Positions 1 through 11,780 of a DNA stretch of 64,000 nucleotides are shown in pieces. The DNA is from Dichetophora obliterata. Lineage: Eukaryota > Arthropoda > Insecta > Diptera > Sciomyzidae. The position numbers and the translations under genes are program-made. Numbering within the stretch: position 1 is the first letter of the stretch; each line of letters starts with the position of its first letter. The notes below the pieces were generated by a model. The model was given only the letters and a program-made list of their open reading frames with translations. It ran no database searches and had not been told where the DNA came from. The DNA is taken from contig OY986438.1 in NCBI GenBank assembly GCA_963920525.1, forward strand, positions 184,634,888-184,698,887. Direction: 5' to 3'.

Positions 1-660
1 CAACATTTTATAAGCGTTGGAAAAGGGGGCGTGGCACGACCCATACAACCCAAATTTTCGATATTGAATAGCTTTGGAGTTGCAGGTTGCACAGCTTCGG
101 AATTCAGTGTTCGACCGCAATTTACACATGCAGTCTCACTGATAACATTTTATGGGCGTTTGACAATGGCGCATGTCAGCAACACTCCGGATTTCACCTA
201 GTATTTAATTAAAAAATAAAATGGATAATGGAAGAATGAAAATGTGCTTGTACTTATTATTTTGGCCATATGTGTATGTATGTTTATCTGTTCCACTAGT
301 AACGGTGATTCGTTATAAAGTTGCACCCGCTCCCTACGCCATTGTCGCACTACGCCACTGTGCAGCTATAACATATCCAACAGCCAGGCATACAACAATC
401 ACACAAACACAGCAACTCAACGTTGTAAACAGAAAAGCCCAGTAGGCATTGGCAGCGCTGGTAGCAGGCCTTCGTATGGATTTTAGAGTACTGTCGCACT
501 CATATACACTTACACTTACTTTTTTATATGAAATGGGAAAATTGGTCACGCCTTCCGATCTCCTTGCTCAAAAGAGACCTGCCAGAAGCGCTCTTTCGAG
601 AAGTCACGTTAGAAGGAAAAGCAATATAAATATCAACTTCAAATAAAAAACGACTAAAAA
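1..660. other. AT-rich stretch, no gene seen
   Basis: No coding structure is supported; two short open frames overlap on opposite strands and neither has splice or codon features that convince me. The first ~110 bases contain a 'gggggcgtggc' tract followed by a 'cgatattgaatagctttgg' phrase that resembles the degenerate internal repeats of the Helitron at 15284-16754, so a Helitron fragment is possible but not shown. Confidence 0.4.
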
Positions 661-661
661 T

Positions 662-728
662 TTTAGATTTGACCCATGATCCTCTCATGCGGTGGTCCGA
701 CAACTTACCCACTCGTCTACCGTGGTTG
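662..728 (-). repeat. tRNA-like relic (SINE head or tRNA pseudogene)
   Basis: Read on the minus strand this has a box-A-like GTAGACGAGTGGGTAAGTT and a box-B-like GGGTCAAATC about 35 nt further on. The GACGAGTGGGTAAG stretch recalls class II (Ser/Leu) tRNAs, which carry a GCCGAGTGGTTAAGG phrase. The arms do not fold into a clean cloverleaf by eye, so I treat it as a tRNA-derived repeat and not as a tRNA gene. No tail or target duplication was found. Confidence 0.4.
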
Positions 729-1045
729 TTAAGTATGAATTGCTTATTTTGCATCAATACAAATGAAAGTTAGATTTCGGGAGCCCGAGTTCAAGACCCA
801 ACTCGGACAAAAAATAAATTTTGTTTTTTAAATCTACAGTTTTTTACAAACTGTTCTGCGTATTTAAAAATTTTTTTAATATTTTTATAAATTTACTTTA
901 TACAAAAATAAAGGAAAAGACTTGGAGTTTTTCCATATAAATATTTTCATATAATATAATATGTAATGTGTTTTTTCATATAAATTAATATGAAAAGAAT
1001 CAATACCTTCAAAAGGTAGGCCTTACAGAAGTACTCATCAATACA

Positions 1046-1690
1046 GTGATCATGGAAGGTGTATTGACGCCAATTATAGCAGTGGTAGCATGCCTTTTTT
1101 TGCGGAGCACAAAATGCCCACTGGGGTACTGCGCAGAAGATTTAATTTTTTGCGCACGCAGTATGCTATTTGTATCTTTGATTCATGCCATTTACCGACG
1201 ATCTCATTTCTACAGATCGTCACTAATACATAGTAATAGTAAGGCGATTCACGCCATATTAAACTTATATATATCACAAGATTAAATCCTAAATAAAGCA
1301 GCGTAGTCGGGTCTTGCCTAGGTCGTTGTCATACCGACCGTCACCGAATATCACCGAATTTCTCCGAGTCGTACACCGAACATCGTCAAACCAGCATACG
1401 AGAACTTCATAGGCAGATTCATTTACAACTGTATACGTATTGTTGCATATATTTATAATATTGTGTATTGTAATAAGAAAAACTTGCTCATAGAATTATA
1501 CACTAAGAGAATATATATATATATATACTGTGTACACTGCTTAAAATTACAAACAATAAAGCAGCAATTATAATAAGAGCATTAAATTCTTCAAGTCTTC
1601 TTATTTATTGGCGAAAGTTCGAGGGCCTTTCGTCTGATCCTGGAGCGGCTGAGCATACCTCAGCCTTTGATTAAAACCCCCCCCCAGTAG
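1046..1690. mobile_element. Possible LTR-retrotransposon remnant
   Basis: A moderately GC-richer block with inverted 'gacgatc...gatcgtc' pairs, a run of CACCGAA-type phrases (about 1340-1385), an AATAAA signal near 1555 and then TTGGCGAAAGTTCGAGGGC near 1610, followed by a C-run. A TGG-starting stretch directly after an AATAAA-containing block is how a primer binding site sits behind a 5' LTR. No second LTR, no gag/pol and no target duplication are visible, so this is a weak call; solo LTR plus leader is the best reading. Confidence 0.3.
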
Positions 1691-3684
1691 TTTACTTCTA
1701 AACTACTTATCATAATTTGACAAATGAAAGAAAAGTCACTCAGAAAGCCATGAACTAAAAAATGTTTATAGTGATATAATTAACATCTCTGTTTATAATT
1801 TGATCATCAAATACTTGGTTAGTAGTTTTTACCTAAGATTATATGAAAATTATATCCCTAAAATAATTTATAAATTATTCAAAATGCACTTGCCTTAGCT
1901 TGAAATGTAATGCCATGAAAGAAGGCCTGCTCTGCATGCAGTGGCACGCGCAAGTCCTGATCGTCTTGTACCAGATCGTAGGGTGTCGACGGCATTCTTA
2001 AATAATTTAATATCACTGATTCGGACCACTTGTAGTATCATGAAATTGTTTTCATTTTTTTTCCACTACGCTTACGTAATGATTTCTTGATGTGCAATAA
2101 AAAATTGCTCTGATTTCGGGCACTCATGCAAAATACTTGGTTTTTTTTTTCCTAAATTCAACTAAGCTTTGCTGATATTGCTATTGCTATCCTTGTCACG
2201 CACACACGCACTTTAACTCGCACGTCAAGATTTCCTTTTTATTGCACTCGATTTTTTTTTCGATTCTGGCTTTAGATTGCCTTGAATTATTGAATTCTAA
2301 GTGTTCGTTGAGGGGTTTGATGGAAGAGTGCCGGACGTTTAAAAATTGATTGATTTTTCTTAAATTTTATTGCGTTGAATAATGTTTCGATGCTTTACTG
2401 CTTTTCGATTAGATGCTGAATTTTTATCGTCTCCTGCTTTTTTATATATGTAGATATATACATATTTTTTTTTTATGTTTTGCCTAATGTTGCTCCTTTT
2501 TATGCCAGCTGCGTTTAATTGGCAGATGTTTCAAATAAATTGTTTAAGCTTTCAATTTTACTGAATTTTAAGTAGATCTCAAAAGCTGCTGCGCGTTTAC
2601 TTAAGTAGATTTTATGCAGATTATCGTTTCTTCAATTGAATTAATTGCTCTGCCGAATCGTATTTACGAAAGAGTATCTGTAATAAAGAATAATAAATCT
2701 GTTATTAAAACGATTTCGTTTAATCATTAGCATTAAATTGATTGAAAGTGATTAGGCTAATTTGATTTTTGAAGTAAAAATACATTTTCTTTAAAATAAA
2801 AAGAAAATTTTTGGTAAAATAAAATAAGTAAATAATCTTATTTTCGTTCACTAAAGTTTTTTGCCTTTCGCACGTCTTGTTTTTTTTTTTTTGCCTCTCA
2901 ACACCCACTATATTTTTATTTCATTTGCCTTTTCATTGGTCACTAGCTTCAGTCCAGTTATTTGTTTGCTGAATTTAGTGACAAAAGTTACATCCTACTC
3001 AACATCATTTTTCGTACCGGTTTAATTACACGTTTGCGGTGGATTAACGCAGTAAGTTATACGTTTTAGGTGCGTAAAAACGTTTTTGACACGGAAGTTT
3101 TTTAATACCGGAAAAGTCAGCACGACAACCTCTATGCGATTATTTAGCTAATATAAGTTTGTGTGTCCACTTTTATTGAGCAGTAAGTTTAACGATAGGT
3201 CTTAAATTTACACTGAGTATTTGCAAACAGTGAGCGTCAACTGAGTGCAGTATAATACTTAAATCTTATATAATTTTTCCATTTGTTGGTGTAAGGGTTA
3301 ATATCTTAAAAATAATTTTAAGGGTTAATATCTTTAGTTTTTATGTTACTACTGTAAGTACTGTAGTGTATTAACTGTAAGATCCTTACAGGAAAATCAA
3401 TTAATTTAAAGAAATTGAAAAAGTAGTTTTTTTTTGTCAAACACAACTGCACATTAGGAAATTTTACTTATTTTGCTGGCCAAAATTAATTTTTTATTAC
3501 TTGTCCAAATCGATTTTTTTTTTAATTTGTCAATAAAACAAATTGAACATAACATACATGCTCATACTCAGTTTCTATGTAAAATTATTTATCATTACTA
3601 GAGACGATGTCAAACGTATAGTTGTATCTTAAATAAGTTTTTTCAAAAATTTAAAAAGGTTCATAGTGTAAAAAGTCTATCTGC
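1691..3684. other. AT-rich noncoding DNA
   Basis: No gene, RNA or mobile-element ends could be supported. There is a short direct repeat of 'gggttaatatctt' near 3295 and 3322 and many homopolymer tracts. Sequence between about 1880 and 2300 is somewhat less AT-rich and looks like ordinary fly noncoding DNA. Confidence 0.4.
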
Positions 3685-3816
3685 ATCTTTATGTATAACG
3701 AAACGTATGCTGAATGTTGTGCGAGACACGGTAAGCAATACATATTTCCATATCAAAAAATATTGTTGCTCGTTTCTCTCACGACATTCAGCCTTCGTTT
3801 CGGCTTACATAAAGAT
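3685..3816. repeat. Long imperfect hairpin (~58-bp stem)
   Basis: The arm beginning ATCTTTATGTATAACGAAAC (3685) pairs with the arm ending GGCTTACATAAAGAT (3816). The stem runs about 58 bp with scattered mismatches and a ~25-nt AT-rich loop. Either a tiny MITE relic or a hairpin RNA precursor would look like this. No transposase-type terminal motif or clear target duplication was found. Confidence 0.6.
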
Positions 3817-4520
3817 TCAATAAGTGCGTGCATTTAAAAAAAAAAATATAATTGACAAACTAAAAAATGGAAAAAATACTGATGGCAAGTTCTTTACTTA
3901 TCAATAAAAAAGTTAAATATATTGATTAGTCATGGTCACTATAAGCAAAGTTTTGATGTGGCCTTAACGCACAAAGTTTTAATATAAGGTTTAACTTTGC
4001 TTAGGCTTTTAAGAAATTGGCCTCTGATGGCAAGCATTAAATCATTACAACTATTAATAATACTGTTTTGAATTATGTACATCTTAAACCGCTGTTTTTA
4101 GCGGGTATTAAAAAAATTTTGGTTTTTCTCAGGCAACTACCGAATTTTAATTTTTGAACTATTTATATTAAAAATGGAGACATAAGGAAGCAAAGAAGAT
4201 AGCATATATTGCAAATAATTGAAAGGGATCATATTTTAACTTTAATTAAAGTTTGTTTAGACACTTTTGTCGAAAATTGCAAAAAAAAATATAAAATATA
4301 TAAAAACGTTAATACGTCAAAAAAGTCAAAACCATTACCATCTCCATGCAAAATAAAAGCTGAACGACCCAAAATAAATTTACACTGTTTTCTAAACAGT
4401 ATAATAGAACAAAAAGCAGATTTTCTGCTGAATTATCCAATAAAAATCATCATGAAACCGGCTTCGCGCTCAAAACAACTGGTGGATTTTTGAAACTTGA
4501 ATATAAGCATGGTAAAATTA
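3817..4520. other. AT-rich noncoding DNA
   Basis: Nothing could be supported. An open frame at 4209-4493 is lysine/isoleucine-rich as expected of AT-rich random sequence, lacks a recognisable domain and is not called as a gene. Confidence 0.4.
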
Positions 4521-6355
4521 GACAAGGTAGTGTTAGGGCGAAGAGCCGGTGACCGAAACTGTCAAAACGAAGTTGACAACTCATACAAAATCTGCAACCA
4601 ATGAGAATGCAATGTGAAAGCAAAAACTGGCAAAAATACCAAAATAGCAGAGTTTGACAGTTATGGTCACTTAGAAAGAGAACACAATCAGCCCGAACAC
4701 TACACTCTAAAAAAGATATGTAAATTTACTAAAATTATTACAGTAATTTTTTGTTGAAATTCCAACAGATGTTTGATTTTACTATATATCTTGCATTAAT
4801 TTTTGAGTGTTTACCAATTTACACAATTCTTACTAAAATTAAACAATAAATGTTGAATTTTGTTGCAATAACAGCTACAAAGTAATAGATTACTACATAA
4901 ATTTAATTAAAATTAAACAGTTGAATGTTCAACATCGACAATATATTCAACAGATGCTCAGTTGAGTTAGCTTGTCAAAGTGTTAGGATCATTAACTTAA
5001 AGTTCTCTGATTTTTGATTAAAAAAGTGTAATGAGAATTCGGTTTTAGTAAAAGTTAATTGAATGCTGTGTTATTAGTGATATTTTGTCAGCAATATCTG
5101 AATATTTTAGTTCTTTGAAATAATCAAAAAATTTCTTGTGTTTCATTTCTTCAATTCCTAAGTGTTTATTTTTCATTTCGTTTTTTGTAGTGCCAATTTG
5201 AAGAAGAATAAACATGAAACAGAAATCAAACCATATCTCTGCACGTACCGTCAAAAGTGACAAATTTTTTTTTATATCTTTACTAGAATAACAATAGAAG
5301 TTTAGATTGACTACATCAATTATAGTAAAACTAAATATTAATTGTTGAATTTTTCTGAAATCGAAGTAGTAGATTTGTATTGGCACTACACAGATGAAAG
5401 TAACATTAAACAATTGATGTTTAATTTCGTGTACACTCTAAAACGTTTTTGTTGAAATTTACTACAACAGTTGTAGGCAACAGGTTAGCTACTAAAACTG
5501 TAGTAAATTTACACAATCTAATTTCATTCAACATCTTGTTTCCATTGTTGTGTAGTGAAATTCAACAAACAGTGTTGAATTTTGCTTAAAATAGGAAGCA
5601 ATGAAATTGATATTGCAGCGAAATTAAACATCAATTGTTTAATGTTACTTTCATCTGTGTAGTGCCAATACAAATCTACTACTTCGATTTCAGAAAAATT
5701 CAACAATTTATATTTAGTTTTACTATAATTGATGTAGTCAATCTAAACTTCTATTGTTATTCTAGTAAAGATATAAAAAAACAATTTGTCACTTTTGACG
5801 GTACGTGCAGAAGTATGGTTTGATTTCTGTTTCATGTTTATTCTTCTTCAAATTGGCACTACAAAAAACGAAATGAAAAATAAACACTTGGGAATTGAAG
5901 AAATGAAACACAAGAAATTTTTTGATTATTTCAAAGAACTAAAATATTCAGATATTGCTGACAAAATATCACTAATAACACAGCATTCAATTAACTTTTA
6001 CTAAAACCGTATTCTCATTACACTTTTTTAATAAAAAATCAGAGAACTTTAAGTTAATGATCCTAACACTTTGACAAGCTAACTCAACTGAGCATCTGTT
6101 GAATATATTGTCGATGTTGAACATTCAACTGTTTAATTTTAGTTAAATTTATGTAGTAATCTATTACTTTGCAGCTGTTATTGCAACAAAATTCAACATT
6201 TATTGTTTAATTTTAGTAAGAATTGTGTAAATTGGTAAACACTCAAAAATTAATGCAAGATATATACTAAAATCAAACATCAGTTGGAATTTCAACAAAA
6301 AATTACTGTAATAATTTTAGTAAATTTACATATCTTTTTTAGAGTGTACCTTGTC
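4521..6355. mobile_element. TA-flanked MITE, split by a foldback element
   Basis: The left end reads GACAAGGTAGTGTTAGGGC and the right end, once the insertion at 4703-6346 is removed, reads GCCCGAACACTACCTTGTC: an inverted repeat of 19 bp with one mismatch, extending inward through a GTGACC..AACTGTCAAA pair. Flanking TA on both sides is the putative target duplication. The original MITE is only about 190 bp. The inserted element duplicated a TA that lies inside the MITE's own right terminal repeat, which gives an unambiguous order of events. Confidence 0.75.
4703..6346. mobile_element. 1.64-kb foldback element with ~728-bp arms
   Basis: It starts CACTCTAAAAAAG and ends CTTTTTTAGAGTG, with TA at 4701-4702 and 6347-6348. 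The left arm (4703-5429) and right arm (5619-6346) are reverse complements over essentially their whole length, differing at only a few positions. The ~190-bp loop carries an isolated copy of the terminal motif, TA followed by CACTCTAAAACG, at 5432-5445, so the loop may derive from a second family member. Open frames in the arms (5045-5413 minus, 5786-6004 plus) are the same sequence read from both arms, with no known domain. The TA duplication fits the Tc1/mariner/pogo superfamily, but no transposase is present. Confidence 0.85.
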
Positions 6356-7581
6356 TAGTTATACTATGAATATAAATAGTGTAAAAAGCCACACTGAGAG
6401 AGCGCTCAAACGATACTTGTCTCTCAGCTTTGCTTACTAAGGGTGCGTTTATAGTGGCAGCTGGTTGCTGGACCGGACCGAGCTGGAAACGCGTCCTGCT
6501 AAAAGCAGCTGGAAGTGCGTATAGTGCGCGCTTGTCGCTGGTGACTTGTTTCAGCTGATTTTTGACTATTTTGGGTTTGTTTGTATATATTAGTTTTTTT
6601 ATTTATTTTTGCAACCGAAGCATTAAAAAAGCCACATGATTTCGTTCATTCCTTTTGCTTTCCTCAAACCAACAAGTGCAGAGACGAAAATGCGAAAAAC
6701 GCTGCTGAAACGCGCTTCCTGCAACTGCAAGTCGTTTCAAGTCACTTGAGGTACCAACTTGTTTCGACTTTTTTCGCTGGTGTTTTCTGCTGGTTTTTGT
6801 TGCCTTCTTGTTGTGTTTTTTTTAAAATTTTTTTTTTGACAAAATAGAAGATCGTAGAAAGAACGCACATTAAAAAACGTACATCAGCTGCTGGCCCAAG
6901 ATTTTTTATGCGATGACTCAGCAAAAACGCACTTCAAGCCGCATGAAGCCACTTGATCATCCAACTGGTTTTAACTTTTTTAACTTTTTTCTTTAGGTTT
7001 TGTTTTTGTTGTATTATTTTTGATATTGCAACAAAGCAATACAAAACTAATCTAAACAAAGTCGTTATATCTTGTTGCTACTATTTTTGTTTGTTTACTT
7101 TTGTGCTTAAAATCAAATAGAAAGGAAGAGCGCACATAAAAAAATTTGATAATCTTCGATTCTCTACTTTACTGTGCGTTTAGACCGCCTGAACGAACGA
7201 AAGAAACCTCGTTCGTTCGCTCGGTTTAAACACTTTGCCCGAATGAACAGTGTTCGCTATAAATTTATCGCGAACAATGTTTGCCCGGTGTAAACAGTAA
7301 ATTAGGGCGAACGAACGAAGATTCCTTCGTTCGCTCTGATCGAACAAGCTTCGATCTTTTTGGGCGAATCCGGTGTTGCGCTGTGTTTAAAAACAGAAAA
7401 GTAGCAAAGAGGAGTAGCTTTAGAGAATAATTTATAAAAAGTACTAAAATATGTAGTAATTTAATTTTATGTTTTTTAAAGTGTTCTGTTAACTTTCGCT
7501 GCAATATGATTGTGTTGTGAAGAGGGCCAAATTAAGTTTTTAAGCGGAAAACCCTATATTTTATTTATTTGAGGCGACTCA

Positions 7582-9501
7582 CAGTGTTGCGTCTAGTGGA
7601 CAAAAATCAAAAATTTTTTTTCATCAAATCATACAAAATGGGTATCGTTGTAAAGGAAATACTCCAATTAAGAAGAATTTAAATTTTTAGTTCCATTAAA
7701 TAATTTTTGGAGACGCTACACCTGTTTAAAGTCAATACAATTTCATAGTTTTTTATGGTACAATTTTCATTTCCGAGCACTTAGGCAAATTTTTTTTTTG
7801 TTAACTCATTTTTCAAGATATTTTTATATTTTTAATTTTCATTTAAAGTTAATTTATAGTAAAAAATAAGGTTTTTGTTATTGGGAAGAAAAAAGTTAAA
7901 TTGAATTTTTTCAAAAATTTCAAAAATTGATAAAACTATGGAAAAATAAAAAATTTTGTTAAATTTATTAGTCAGCTTCTTCCAAGTTCCGCTGAGATCA
8001 CCTTTGAAACTAACAAACATTGTAAGTATAGTTTATTATCGTTTAGAATCTATAAAAAACTTTTCTGAATACGTCCGATTCTTTGAGTAATCGTATTTTT
8101 AAAAATGGTCCAAAATGCAATTTTTCATAATTTTTCGAAAAAATGTTATTGTTTTAACAGCAATACAAATGTAAACAAACATGTTTCTTATCTATTTTAT
8201 TAAAAAATGATCTAAGTCTGTTTTTCTAGATGTTTTTTTAAATTATAGGACATTTTTTGAATAATATGTATTTTAATATATACAAGAAATATATCATACC
8301 GGAAAAAAAAACTTAATTCATTTTAGAAATAAGCGAACAATTTTAAAAATTTGTACCCTACAAGTTAAAGAAGGGCTTTAAAGATCTTGCAATAATTATT
8401 GGGCACAAATTTACTAAAAAATAAAAGATTCATATTTAATTAATTGTATTTTTCGGAAATATATATATTTTTTTTGCAAACATATATTAACGTAATAGTT
8501 TTTTAGGCAATTACTGGAAATTACGTAAATTTTTTTTAAGTAGAGTACACCTATGATTACTATTGCCACCCACAATGCATTTACCGTTTCTAATTAAACA
8601 TTTTACATAAAAGTTTAACGCGTGATTTGTAGTAAAAATGTCATATATTTTTAATAATTCCGATTTATTTAATAGTTGGATTAGTGCTGGACCACGAGAT
8701 AAAGTATTTTTCATCGTAGCTTTTGTTAAAGAAAAAATTGATGAAAGAGTATTTGATGAAAATCAAGTAAAACAAAAAGTACGCGTTTTTTGTCAAAAAC
8801 TTCAAAGAAAGTGGATTGAGTGTGGATACTCGTCTTAATCACACGCGGAAGTGCTCAAGAGAAAATTCCAATACAGATCTTATGACCTATTTGGTAATCT
8901 CATCAGACCCTCTTTTATCTTCTCAAAGAAAAAGTAAATATAATAAAAAGATAATTGAGGAAGATTCTAACATCAATTTGTATATTTATAATGAAAATAA
9001 AGTTGAAGATTAGCACTTTTTTAATTCAAATAATATACATAAAGAAAATATTAAATAATTATTAGTAAAATTAATATTTGCATTTCATTATTCAAAGCGA
9101 ATATCTTTCAAAAAGAAGAAAACGTTAATGTATTAAAAATATATAAGTTTTTCCAGCATAGTTTAGTACAAAAATACTCTTACAAAAATATTTATATCTT
9201 TTAAACTATATAACATATTTCAAAGAAATAATTTTTTTTGATAAATCATAAACCATATATTAAATTAAAATTAAAAAATTGTAAATTTAAGAATTTTAAA
9301 TATGGTAATAATTTTTTAAAAAACTTAAAAATCTCAAAAATTGAAATTTATAACCTAAATTTAGACATGATGGAATTAATTTTTTAAATTTTTTTCCATA
9401 TTTGATATCAGCGACCTTAAATAATTCACCACTCCAAATTTCATCCAAATCGGACGACTCCTTCTATTTTTGTCCAATTTTTGTATGGGCTCGCAACACT
9501 G
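7582..9501. mobile_element. hAT-like element, third level of the nest
   Basis: Begins CAGTGTTGCG and ends CGCAACACTG, with diverged continuation ('gacaaaaat' versus 'ttggacaaaaat'). GCGACT occurs just outside both ends (7574-7579 and 9503-9508), consistent with a decayed 8-bp duplication offset by a base. CAGTG termini are usual for hAT. The interior is very AT-rich with one coding-like stretch at 8638-9012. Confidence 0.6.
8638..9012 (+). pseudogene. Unrecognised open frames within hAT-like element
   Basis: An ATG-started frame of 66 codons (8638-8838) overlaps, in another frame, one of 65 codons (8816-9013). The first has a mixed, protein-like composition including FNSWISAGPRDKVFF and VFDENQVKQKVRVF; the second begins within its end. 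Together they could be one decayed gene with a frameshift around 8820. I do not recognise a domain, and there is no BED finger or hAT dimerisation motif, so link to the surrounding element is by position only. Confidence 0.25.
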
Positions 9502-11006
9502 CGCGACTGTTTAATTGAGGTAATTTTTTTTTTAAATAACTATATAACTTTTAATGAAAATTTTGAGTTTATGAGCTCGCTCAAATAAAATAAAAAATAT
9601 TTTAGGTTCTGCTGAAACTTTTTGAGTTTTTAATCGAAGATTTTAGAAAAATGTGGATATTAACCAAAATGGTAGTTGAAATTTCGATTCGTGACTAAAA
9701 GCAATTCTTTAAAGTTATAACATAAAAAGGATTTCTCTAAAATAAAAATCGAAAGACTGAAAGTATAAATTGTATTTGCTTAATAAGTGCATACAATTTG
9801 GGAACAATTTTTATTTAATTGACTTAAAATTTACGAAATTTATTGACACACGAAAAATGTGAAAACATTTAATTTTTGTTCGTCGAAAAACTTAAATGGA
9901 CCCTTAAGTTAAACACACGTCTTTTCTATAATAACTAATACGAGTAATATATTGTTATGGAGTGGCAAACCATTTGTTGTTGAGAAACGGAGTATAAGTT
10001 TTAGTACTAATATAAAAATAAGGAGCTATCAACCCTGCATTTATTGATGTTCGGCCAAATGCACAAATTGCTGTTTACACCGCCTGAACGTACAAGATGG
10101 CGGCCAATGTTTGTTCGCGATTGATGTTCGTGCGGTCTAAACAGTACTCCGAACGAAGAATTTATTGCAATAAATTGTTCGCGATAAATTTTTCGTTCGT
10201 TCAGGTGGTCTAAACCCACAGTTAGATGAAACGCACTTGCAGCCGCTAATCGAAGAATTGCTTCACCGGCTGGTTTAGCTTTTTTCACTTTTTCTGTTTT
10301 TGTTTTCTGTGTGCAACAGTTGATAGAAATTTATCTTTGTTGCTTCTTTATAGTGCTGTTTCTGTGTGTATTTTTTGCGGGCAAGAAAATACAGCATAAC
10401 AACAGCGAAATTTCGTGTTCTTGTATGCTTATACCTTTTCTTGTTGGTCTTCTTTGTTGCTATCGTGTGGTTCTTTGTTTTTTTTTTGAATGAATGAATT
10501 CAAGGAAATACAGAATCGATCGCGACGCTGGCAGTGAAGTGTGCTGCAATTTGTTTTTTTTCGTATATCAATATTTTTCCGAGGAATTTAGTTTGCTACC
10601 GCCAGCGTTGCCAACTTTGTGGGGAAAATCCCTTTTCATTCGTTTGTTCATTTTACACACTTGCTTTTGTGCACAAAAAAAAAGATAAGACGAAGAAAAG
10701 GAGCAACAGCAAAAACAAAAAAAAAATTGTTTTTCTTGTTTCTTTTTAAATTTCATGTTATTTAACGAAAGTAATAAGCAAGCAACGTGTAAAATGAATC
10801 AAAACACAAGCAAACCGTGCGAGCGAGCGAGAAAGCAACAATCGGGAAGATGGAAACCAGCGCACAAGTCACTTGAAGTTGCAAGCTCGGCTGGCACTAT
10901 ACGCACTTTGAGCTTGTTTCATATGATTGTATGTGCAGCGTTTTCCAGCTTTCCTTCTCGGTTCGGTCCGGTCCAGCAACAAGTCGCCACTATAAATGCG
11001 CCCTAA

Positions 11007-11780
11007 GAGGCGCGAAATTCAAAAAGTGGTAAAATCGAGGGCCAAAAAGTTTGTAGATGAAAATAAGTTATAAAATTTTATAATTATTTAAAATGGCAGA
11101 AAATGCACACGTATACGTAATATTTCGAGCTTGCCATAAAGAACATGTAAAAATAAAAATTGCGGAAGCTACACTCTTTGAATTGTAATAATTTTGATTG
11201 AGAACATATTACAGGAATGGCATTTAAAGCCTATTTCAGACATTTCCACCTGAAAAATAATTTTTTTAATAACCTGTTACTACATAAACTTGAATAAAAA
11301 AACTTTTAAAGAAAGCTGGAGTATTTTAAAGCAACAAAAATTGTTTTTTATCACTCAAAACTGTGAGGACATTGAAATGGGCAATTTTGGCGAAATCGCC
11401 CATATCTTAATTTAATTGATTATCTGAAGCTTGATACTAAAGTAACTTATTGAATGCCATTTAAAAAATTTTGCATGAGTTTTTTTAGTTTATATTCTTT
11501 AATTAACAAATTTATGCATATTATTGTTTATCAAAAAAATTCTACATGAGCCCATCTCCTTCCATTACAACATGTGTGGGCGTGGCAATTTTATGGTTAC
11601 AGAATATCCCTACCACCTTACGGACAGCCAGAGAAAGTTTTATAACGATTTTTCGAATTTTGGCTAGAAAAAGTGGTCAAATTTCCGTTAGTGAATTGGT
11701 CGAAATTGTGACTTTCTTACTTATAACCAACTCACATATTTTGTGTGGCGATGTTCGCTTAAATAGTCAATGGACATTCA
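11007..11780. other. AT-rich noncoding DNA
   Basis: Nothing supported. The stretch 11546-11780 is less AT-rich, includes 'gtgggcgtggcaattttatgg' and resembles the internal phrases of Helitron-type repeats seen at 15870-16700, but no ends were found. Confidence 0.35.

Larger units (their letters stand above)
7172..10221. mobile_element. PIF/Harbinger-like non-autonomous element (nested)
   Basis: Ends are CTGTGCGTTTAGACCGCC and its near reverse complement GGTGGTCTAAACCCACAG, flanked by TTA at 7169-7171 and 10222-10224. The inverted region extends at least 60 bp (gaacgaacgaa block). Inside the terminal regions the phrase GTTTAGACCGCCTGAACGAACG recurs in diverged form (7220-7330 and 10080-10200), a multi-copy subterminal arrangement like transposase-binding arrays. 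No transposase frame. A hAT-like element lies inside at 7582-9501. Confidence 0.8.
6441..11003. mobile_element. PIF/Harbinger-like non-autonomous element (outer)
   Basis: Ends are GGGTGCGTTTATAGTGGC and GCCACTATAAATGCGCCC; the inverted similarity continues through a 'gctggaccggaccga' block of over 40 bp. Both sides are flanked by TAA (6438-6440, 11004-11006), the 3-bp TWA duplication known for PIF/Harbinger. Subterminal DNA holds at least three diverged copies of an ~100-200-bp motif (about 6700, 6900 and 10230) built around 'aacgcacttgcagccg...ctggttt..ctttttt'. A second element occupies 7172-10221. No DDE or Myb-like protein is encoded, so movement would need a transposase from elsewhere. 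Confidence 0.8.

Noticed and set aside
5045..6004. Two related frames of 122 and 72 codons in opposite orientation
   Set aside because: They are the same sequence in the two arms of the foldback; no domain, composition follows the AT-rich repeat.
8638..9013. Gene for a hAT transposase
   Set aside because: No zinc finger, catalytic or dimerisation motif can be seen in either short frame.
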